Shown here piece by piece: positions 58,587 through 64,000 of a DNA stretch of 64,000 bases (the stretch's first letter is position 1; every line of letters begins with the position of its first letter). The stretch comes from Robertmurraya sp047302285 (lineage in GTDB: Bacteria > Bacillota > Bacilli > Bacillales > Cytobacillaceae). The stretch is from the NCBI RefSeq assembly GCF_047302285.1, contig NZ_CP154845.1:1984001-2048000 (forward strand), read 5' to 3'. The translations under genes and the position numbers were made by a program. The notes under the pieces were generated by a model. That model was not told where the DNA came from and ran no database searches. It saw nothing but the letters and a program-made list of their open reading frames with translations.

Positions 58587-60047
58587 TTGGAAAATGAAGA
58601 ATTGAATAAAGAGTCGAATGAAAACCAATCTGGATTTATTCAGATGAAAAAATTTCACTTCGTCATGCTTTTGTTCTTCGTTGTGTTCTTATCAGCAGGT
58701 ATCACAACATTTGCACTTGCATTTGGAGACGAAAAGGCAGTTCCGGTTATAAGCGGGGAAAGAAAAGAGTTCGAAAAGTTTTACACTGCTTATGATACGA
58801 TTAAAAAAAGCTATTATAAAGAAGTGGATGAAAATACATTAGTAAATGGAGCCATTAACGGGATGATTGAATCTCTAGAGGATCCCTATTCTGATTATAT
58901 GAATGAGGAAGAGGCTGCTAGCTTCCATCAGAGTATATCATCTTCCTTCGAAGGAATCGGTGCAGAAATACAAGAACGAGATGGCTATATTGTCATTGTA
59001 TCTCCACTTAAGGGTTCTCCTGCTGAAAAGGCAGGTATGCGACCAGAGGATAAAGTTCTTTCGGTAGATGGAGAAAGCCTTCAAGGGATGAGTTCAACGG
59101 AGGCAGTCCTTTTGATTAGGGGAGAAAAAGGGACTAAGGTTGAACTTGAAATTGAACGGTCTGGTATAGAAGAACCTTTAATGATGACGATCGTCCGTGA
59201 TACAATCCCGATTGAAACCGTTTATGGAGAAATGATTGATGACGAAATTGCGAAAGTGCAAATTACATCATTCTCTGATAATACGTCAAAAGAATTGATT
59301 GAAACATTAAATGAACTGCAAAAACAAGGTATGAAGGGCTTGGTATTAGATTTACGACAAAATCCAGGTGGACTTCTAGATCAAGCTATTACGATCTCTA
59401 GCCTTTTTGTTCCAGAAGGAGAAATATTATTCCAAATTGAAGACAGAGATGGCAATGTTGAACAAATGAAATCGAATAGTAAGAATAATCCTGAAATCCC
59501 ACTTGTTGTCGTGATCGATAAAGGTAGTGCAAGTGCTTCTGAAATCCTTGCTGCAGCTGTAAGTGAATCAGCGGACATTCCGTTAGTTGGTGAGAAATCT
59601 TTTGGTAAGGGTACAGTGCAAAGAGCACAAGATTTTTCCGATGGTTCAAACATTAAATTTACGACTGAGAAATGGTTAACACCAAATGGTAACTGGATTC
59701 ATGAGAAAGGGATTTCACCAGATTATGAAGTAGCGTTACCTGAATATTCAACATTAACGATTTTAAATCCAAATGATGAATTAAAGCTTTCCAGTTCATC
59801 AGCTCAAGTGAAATCAGCCCAATCGATGCTAAAGGCTCTAGGATATGACCCTGGTCGTGAAGACGGATTTTTCGATGAAAAGACGGAAAATGCCGTAATC
59901 GAATTCCAAAAAGCTGAAAAGTTAGAGGAAACAGGTGTGCTTACAGGCGAAACATCATTGAAGCTGATGGAAAAGCTAAGAGAACTGATTACCAAAAACG
60001 ATACCCAAATACAAAAGGCTGTTGAATTATTAAAAGAACAGCTTTAA
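58587..60047 (+). CDS. ctpA: Carboxy-terminal processing protease CtpA (S41)
   Basis: A 486-residue membrane-anchored serine protease: one transmembrane segment (about residues 23-48), a PDZ domain (about 115-200) and the S41 catalytic core with the serine in GSASASEILAAAVSE and the lysine in GEKSFGKGTVQR. The C-terminal 75 residues form a peptidoglycan-binding helix bundle (AQSMLKALGYDPGREDGFFD). TTG 58587 has AAAGTGGTGA 6 nt upstream; ATG 58563 has no clear site. It processes exported proteins at their C-terminus. Confidence 0.93.
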   Translation: MENEELNKESNENQSGFIQMKKFHFVMLLFFVVFLSAGITTFALAFGDEKAVPVISGERKEFEKFYTAYDTIKKSYYKEVDENTLVNGAINGMIESLEDPYSDYMNEEEAASFHQSISSSFEGIGAEIQERDGYIVIVSPLKGSPAEKAGMRPEDKVLSVDGESLQGMSSTEAVLLIRGEKGTKVELEIERSGIEEPLMMTIVRDTIPIETVYGEMIDDEIAKVQITSFSDNTSKELIETLNELQKQGMKGLVLDLRQNPGGLLDQAITISSLFVPEGEILFQIEDRDGNVEQMKSNSKNNPEIPLVVVIDKGSASASEILAAAVSESADIPLVGEKSFGKGTVQRAQDFSDGSNIKFTTEKWLTPNGNWIHEKGISPDYEVALPEYSTLTILNPNDELKLSSSSAQVKSAQSMLKALGYDPGREDGFFDEKTENAVIEFQKAEKLEETGVLTGETSLKLMEKLRELITKNDTQIQKAVELLKEQL

Positions 60048-60050
60048 ATT

Positions 60051-60078
60051 GAGCCCTCCGTTATAGGAGGGTTCTTTC
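60051..60078 (+). terminator. Intrinsic terminator after ctpA
   Basis: GAGCCCTCC / GGAGGGTTC stem (one G-T pair), 6-nt loop, then TTTC. Confidence 0.78.
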
Positions 60079-60176
60079 GATATTGTAAAATATTTGTATG
60101 CAGGTAGGAAATAGGCTAAAATGACTTCTTAGAGAATATAAACAGCATTAGAAGGAGCTGTATTTGAGGTGAGGAT

Positions 60177-60572
60177 TTGCGACAGATTGTGAATTTCAAT
60201 GAACAGCTTAGAGATGAAATCGTGAATTTTGAACTAGCATGTGAGAAGATGTGTGCATCCTTTGAAGAGAAGTACCAACAAGCTTTTCAAGCTTATAATG
60301 CACGATTATTAATCGAATTTATGAGGACTTTAAAAGGGAGTTTGGCCAACCCAACTGATGTATATCAAGATTGTTATGAGTCGTTTATTGATATTGGAAT
60401 TGAAAAAGATGAAGAGTATTTTCCTAATGCCCACATACCTGTTTGGCGTTGCAAAAAGGAGTTTTTTCAGAAAATAGGGTATTTCACCAAATATGATATT
60501 GAAGGAATACAGCAGAAAATAGCTTTAATCATTGAAGAAATGCTACAGGAGAAAAAAGAAGAGTCGAAATAG
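60177..60572 (+). CDS. Conserved hypothetical protein
   Basis: A 131-residue soluble, helical protein, with no signal peptide or membrane span. Starts at TTG 60177 after GAGGTGAGGA: (M)RQIVNFNEQLRDEIVNFELA. It holds two cysteines close to the N-terminus (CEKMC) and is rich in Gln and Glu at the end. I do not recognise the family. It is not clearly linked to ctpA upstream, from which a terminator separates it. Confidence 0.6.
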   Translation: MRQIVNFNEQLRDEIVNFELACEKMCASFEEKYQQAFQAYNARLLIEFMRTLKGSLANPTDVYQDCYESFIDIGIEKDEEYFPNAHIPVWRCKKEFFQKIGYFTKYDIEGIQQKIALIIEEMLQEKKEESK

Positions 60573-60640
60573 TCATGCATGCTCTTTATTTAATAGGGGA
60601 AAACTCACTATATGTAAATTTTGAAAATGAGTGAGTATAA

Positions 60641-61483
60641 ATGAAAACTTTAAGAGCACTGTTCATATCCATTTTAATCATAGGGGCACACCATCATGTA
60701 AGGGCTGAAAAAAAAGTAGAGGAAGAAATAGAGCTAATCCCTTGGGAAGAAGTAAATCAATTCATTCCTAAGTACACAAAGTTCACGGTAAAAGATGTAT
60801 CAAGTGGGCTGGAATTCAGGGTGCAAAGACGAGCAGGAAGTAAGCATGCTGATGTACAGCCTTTGACATCAGAAGATACTAAGATCATGAAGGAAATTTA
60901 TCAAGGAAAATGGAGCTGGAAACGAAGAGCGATTATCGTCATCCATGACGGTCGACAAATTGCTGCGTCTATGCACGGGATGCCTCATGGGGCAGGTGCA
61001 TTAGAGAATAATTTTCCAGGCCATTTTTGCATTCATTTTTACGGGAGTACAACACATCGGAAAAACTTTATGGATTTATCCCATAAACTTATGATTCTGA
61101 AGTCTGTAGGGAAATTGTATGAGCATTTGCAACGGTCAAACCCTTATGAAGTAATCAGTGCCTTTATTGCAGGTATTAAAGAAGATGATGAAGAGATTAT
61201 TGATATGGTGACGATCCAAAACGCTGAGTGGAAGAAATCTTTGTCATTAATAGAAACAATCGCTATCTCGAAGATGCCACAGCTCCCAGATGAAGATTTA
61301 ACTTCATACTTAAATCTATCCGTACCGATACAAATCGAATGGTATATGAAAGATGTGGGAATTAGAAAGGTTAATGGGGAAATTCACCTTTTTAAATTGA
61401 CTCCAGCTGAAGGTTGGAAAATTGACGCACTACAATTTAAAGAAGACTTTTTTGAAGATAAACCTCGAGAAAATAACGCTTGA
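60641..61483 (+). CDS. Secreted uncharacterised protein with His-rich conserved domain
   Basis: A 280-residue protein with a short signal peptide (residues 1-22, AHHHVRA at its end). The domain at about residues 45-165 holds a pattern I have seen in other Firmicutes surface proteins: GSKHADVQPLTSEDTKIM, then ASMHGMPHG and GHFCIHFYGSTTH. The conserved His and Cys residues could form a metal site or catalytic centre, but no function is known to me. The C-terminal half is a different, unassigned domain. Its stop overlaps a bidirectional hairpin. Confidence 0.7.
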   Translation: MKTLRALFISILIIGAHHHVRAEKKVEEEIELIPWEEVNQFIPKYTKFTVKDVSSGLEFRVQRRAGSKHADVQPLTSEDTKIMKEIYQGKWSWKRRAIIVIHDGRQIAASMHGMPHGAGALENNFPGHFCIHFYGSTTHRKNFMDLSHKLMILKSVGKLYEHLQRSNPYEVISAFIAGIKEDDEEIIDMVTIQNAEWKKSLSLIETIAISKMPQLPDEDLTSYLNLSVPIQIEWYMKDVGIRKVNGEIHLFKLTPAEGWKIDALQFKEDFFEDKPRENNA

Positions 61484-61510
61484 GAATTGTTTCTCAAACG
61501 TTATTTTTTT
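61471..61510. terminator. Bidirectional terminator between two convergent genes
   Basis: AAATAACGcTTGAGAA / TTCTCAAaCGTTATTT with a 4-nt loop and flanking A/T tracts; it overlaps the ends of both genes. Confidence 0.85.
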
Positions 61511-61742
61511 CACCAAATTTAATAAACGTTTTTTCATCTTCTATTAAACCGCATGCAGCACATTGGACTCGTTTCTCTGGTCCATTGTAGGCCATGTGAA
61601 AAGGACTTAATTGCTCGCTTGCGTATTCTTCTAGGAGATCTCCTGTACGTGGGTCCATTTTTACAGACTGTGCATCTTGTTTTATGATATTGAATCGACT
61701 ACGGTTCGTTTTACAATTTGGACAACAATAAGGGGTATTCAT
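61494..61742 (-). CDS. Small zinc-ribbon-like protein
   Basis: An 82-residue protein with two cysteine pairs: CCPNCKTN at residues 6-13 and CAACGLI near residue 60, spaced as a two-half zinc ribbon. The centre is a charged linker with no membrane segment. AGGAG precedes the ATG at 61742. I do not recognise the family, though it may be a DNA- or RNA-associated protein by fold type only. Confidence 0.6.
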   Translation of the reverse strand: MNTPYCCPNCKTNRSRFNIIKQDAQSVKMDPRTGDLLEEYASEQLSPFHMAYNGPEKRVQCAACGLIEDEKTFIKFGEKNNV

Positions 61743-61861
61743 TTTCGTACTCCTTTCAGATTTTAGATGGATTTCTTTTTATTTTTCCCTTAAACGAAGG
61801 AAACATACGATATAACCAATGTAAGTGACTTGTTTGTCCATTTTAGAAAGGGTGTTTGTTC

Positions 61862-62128
61862 ATGGAAAATCACTTTGATGAGTTATTAATACATTATCGT
61901 ATACTATGGAATAATCGAGTGCTAACTGTTGAGGAGAATAGTAAGAAAACGTTATTGGATACCATTCAGAGGGAACTAAAGGATGAAAATTCACATCCTC
62001 GCATTCGCAAAGGAATCCATGAAAAGTTTTATCTCGCCATTAGAAGAATCAACCACTCCTCATTACCAGAAGACATTCAATCGCAACTGATTACCTTACA
62101 TATTAAAATAATGGAAGAGCTTGTGTAG
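61862..62128 (+). CDS. Small hypothetical protein
   Basis: An 88-residue soluble protein starting MENHFDELLIHYRILWNNRV, with mixed charge, predicted helical, no motif I recognise. ATG 61862 follows AAAGGGTG by 7 nt; the TTG at 61856 overlaps nothing useful. It is an isolated gene before the YtkA-type lipoprotein. Confidence 0.6.
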   Translation: MENHFDELLIHYRILWNNRVLTVEENSKKTLLDTIQRELKDENSHPRIRKGIHEKFYLAIRRINHSSLPEDIQSQLITLHIKIMEELV

Positions 62129-62248
62129 AGATTTGCAAAACATCTGTGGTTTTAGAAATTTTCGTCTATTGTTCACAGATTACTTGTTCAGGAGCGTTAT
62201 AATGAGAATGGAAATATCAAAATTTCAAGAATAGGAGAGAAGTACATA

Positions 62249-62710
62249 ATGGGTAAAAATCAAATTAGATTACTGGCTATGTTTATATTTGTCATTATGC
62301 TAACCGCATGTTCAAAAAAGGAGAGTGAACTTCCATATGTAGAAGTAGATTTATCTGTTACCCCTGAACAAGCAGATGTTGGTGAAATGGTGACAATAGA
62401 GGCAAAAGTAACTTATGGTGATGAAGTAGTTACAGATGCTGATGAAGTGTCATTTGAAATTTGGAGAGCACATGATGAAGAACATGAAAAGATTGAAATT
62501 GAACATGCAGGAGAGGGCAATTACCGATTAGAGAAAACATTTGAGCAAGAGGGCACTTATTATGTCATTTCACATGTTACGGCAAGAGATATGCATAATA
62601 TGCCAAAAAGGGAGTTTGTCATTGGGGAGGCAAGTGAACCTGAAGAAACACCATCATCATCACATATGAATCATGAAGATTCAGAGGAAGACCATTCTGG
62701 AGAGCATTGA
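62249..62710 (+). CDS. YtkA-like lipoprotein
   Basis: A 153-residue lipoprotein: lipobox LTAC near residue 21, then a YtkA/FixH-type immunoglobulin-like beta domain (VDLSVTPEQADVGEMVTIEAKV, then GTYYVISHVTARDMHNMPKREF; each quoted in part) and a His/Glu/Asp-rich tail (HMNHEDSEEDHSGEH). The tail could bind metal such as copper, which fits the FixH link with copper oxidase assembly. GGAGAGA precedes the ATG. Confidence 0.8.
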   Translation: MGKNQIRLLAMFIFVIMLTACSKKESELPYVEVDLSVTPEQADVGEMVTIEAKVTYGDEVVTDADEVSFEIWRAHDEEHEKIEIEHAGEGNYRLEKTFEQEGTYYVISHVTARDMHNMPKREFVIGEASEPEETPSSSHMNHEDSEEDHSGEH

Positions 62711-62793
62711 GAGGATGACATGAAGGGGAATGATTCTGAGTCTGTCAATTAGTAAATGACCTTTTGACCGATAAAATGTTCATTCCCACATCA

Positions 62794-63267
62794 TTACTCA
62801 TACTCCCTAACATCAATCTCTGTGTATTGCATGTGGATGGATTTAGGGAGTTTAATTTCGAGAGTCCCTTCCTTAAAGGAGGCTCTCGACCCCTTTTTCT
62901 TAACAATCGCTGGAAGTGTGATTGTTTGTTTGTCTTCAGCTTCTGGAAAATGCTCAATAATAAGCTGATTAGAAGTATGATATATTCTCATATTATTGAC
63001 ATCGTTTCTATCTTTGACAGGGATGATGACGTATACATCATCATGTGTTTCAAATACCTTCACTTGAAGTTCAATATTTCTCTCTTCTGTCGGATTAGCT
63101 GAAATATTAAACGGATTGCTTCCCTTGGAAAAATTCATTCCTTGCATATCTGTCGGCATCATTTTTCCAAGCATCTCATTTACATACTTCTCGATTTCCT
63201 CTGGTTTCATTTGTTGAAGTTTTTTAATTGTATCTTTATTAAACGGAGTAAAATTCCATGGAAACAT
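62794..63267 (-). CDS. Hsp20/alpha-crystallin family protein
   Basis: A 157-residue small heat-shock-type protein. After a hydrophilic N-terminal region with a KPEEIEKYVNEMLGKM helix, an alpha-crystallin fold follows (ELQVKVFETHDDVYVIIPV, then the beta strand NQLIIEHFPE and EGTLEIKLPK). The usual alpha-crystallin GVL motif is replaced by GTLEIKL. AAAGGAAGA precedes ATG 63267; the longer frame to 63339 is not supported. Bacillus paralogs include spore coat CotM/CotP; the role here is unspecified. Confidence 0.85.
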   Translation of the reverse strand: MFPWNFTPFNKDTIKKLQQMKPEEIEKYVNEMLGKMMPTDMQGMNFSKGSNPFNISANPTEERNIELQVKVFETHDDVYVIIPVKDRNDVNNMRIYHTSNQLIIEHFPEAEDKQTITLPAIVKKKGSRASFKEGTLEIKLPKSIHMQYTEIDVREYE

Positions 63268-63503
63268 TGAGTTCTTCCTTTCTAAACAAAGCGCAAAAGA
63301 TCTATTTTTGCCAGTAGAATATAATACCATCTTATGCAAAAAAGCGGGTTTGGGTTATTTATTGACGGATTCAAAATGAACGTTGAAGTTGGAAAAACAG
63401 ACGGATTGTTTGCATATCTTTCATTTTCTTTTTAGTATAGAGGTAGGAGTCCGTTCATGAAGGGACTAATGATTAAGTATATTCATATTGTGAGGTTAGT
63501 CAT

Positions 63504-64000
63504 TTGAAACAAAGAACCGCACTTATAACCGGTGGAACGACGGGAATTGGAAAAAAAACGGCGTTAGAGCTTGCCGGGAGTGGCATGAACCTAGTAATTA
63601 ATTTCCGAAGCAGTGCAGATCAGGCAAAAGAGCTTGCAAATGAGTTAAATTCTTACGGAATAAAGAACATCGTTGTCCAAGGTGATCTAACAAAAGTGGA
63701 GGATTGTCAAAAGCTGGTTGAAGCTGCCTTAAACTTTTCTCCGACGATTGATATTCTCATTCATAATGCCGGGCCTTATGTACATAAACGAAAAGAGATG
63801 GTTGATTACCCATTTGAGGAATGGAATTACATCATCAATGGAAATTTAAATGCGGTATTCTATTTATCGAAGTTATTAATACCAAAGATGAGGGAGCAAC
63901 AATGGGGTCGTATCGTAACGGTTGGCTTTGACCGTGTTGAATCTGCTCCTGGATGGATGTATCGTTCGGCATTTGCTGCCGCTAAAACAGGGCTTGCTTC
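63504..64000 (+). CDS. Short-chain dehydrogenase/reductase, N-terminal part
   Basis: Only the first about 165 codons are in the window; the gene runs past the right edge. Starts at TTG 63504 behind GTGAGG. The NAD(P)-binding motif ALITGGTTGIGKKTA, the NAG motif (HNAGPYVH) and the start of the active-site region are visible; the YxxxK pair reads YRSAFAAAK. It is an SDR of the FabG-like type; substrate cannot be told from this part. Confidence 0.88.
   Translation, partial: MKQRTALITGGTTGIGKKTALELAGSGMNLVINFRSSADQAKELANELNSYGIKNIVVQGDLTKVEDCQKLVEAALNFSPTIDILIHNAGPYVHKRKEMVDYPFEEWNYIINGNLNAVFYLSKLLIPKMREQQWGRIVTVGFDRVESAPGWMYRSAFAAAKTGLA

Noticed and set aside
62764..63102. Plus-strand frame opposite the Hsp20 gene
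   Set aside because: It is the antisense of a clear alpha-crystallin gene with no ribosome site.

Overview
The window is an AT-rich stretch of a Bacillaceae chromosome (Bacillus sensu lato). Gene content and local order repeat known Bacillus subtilis neighbourhoods: ypdP-ypeP-ypeQ-cspD, metA, ypgR, ypjP, yceC-H, thyA-dfrA-ilvA, ypmQRS-msr, kamA-yokU-yozE-yodN-yozD-deoD-yodJ-ctpA. Strong Shine-Dalgarno sites, frequent TTG/GTG starts, spore-type small proteins and many U-tailed intrinsic terminators fit this. I see no rRNA, tRNA, insertion sequence, prophage or CRISPR array; the window is mostly ordinary core chromosome. Both edges cut a gene (a queuosine-precursor transporter at the left, a short-chain dehydrogenase at the right).

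Layout. 0-2.8 kb: transporter behind a probable preQ1 riboswitch, an RNase H-like protein, a zinc-finger protein, cspD with a long leader and an HD-GYP protein with a substituted HD motif. 2.8-9.3 kb: manganese uptake operon mntABCD with a MntR-type operator, then topB and the regulator mntR. 9.3-9.85 kb: non-coding gap with four copies of a palindromic repeat. 9.8-20.9 kb: housekeeping genes (AIM24-like, metA, fhs, DegV, ABC-F, ypgR, polysaccharide deacetylase, bacilliredoxin, methyltransferase). 20.9-33.7 kb: an envelope/metal stress block. Three near-perfect extracytoplasmic-function (SigW-type) promoters drive aminotransferase-ypjP, terD-terC and yceG-telA-terD-terD. Between the last two lies a five-enzyme-like set (HpcH/CitE-like lyase, PRTase-TRSP, StiP/PELOTA-like protein and HAD phosphatase) of the type predicted to make an unknown nucleoside-like compound.

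33.7-46.4 kb: GIY-YIG protein, a secreted Pro-Pro endopeptidase/anthrax lethal factor-like metalloprotease, thyA-dfrA, ilvA, tatA-tatC, a SinR-type repressor without a neighbouring sinI, a second DegV protein, an orphan sensor kinase, ypmQRS, msrA-msrB and a YjcZ-type spore peptide. 46.6-53.9 kb: a flavoprotein, then a lysine/beta-lysine locus: aldehyde dehydrogenase, beta-lysine acetyltransferase, a sigma-54 activator, lysine 2,3-aminomutase and yokU. A sigma-54 promoter precedes kamA, and a palindrome TGCCGA-N4-TCGGCA occurs before the activator gene (two sites 21 bp apart) and before kamA; I propose it as the activator's binding site. 53.9-64 kb: yozE/yodN/yozD, two tiny basic proteins, deoD, yodJ, ctpA, several small uncharacterised proteins, a YtkA-like lipoprotein, an Hsp20 protein and the start of an SDR gene.

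The observations I rank highest are the activator palindromes around the kam locus, the Ter-linked metabolite module with its SigW-type promoters, the repeat array at 9.4-9.6 kb, and the isolated KdpF-like 25-residue membrane peptide.
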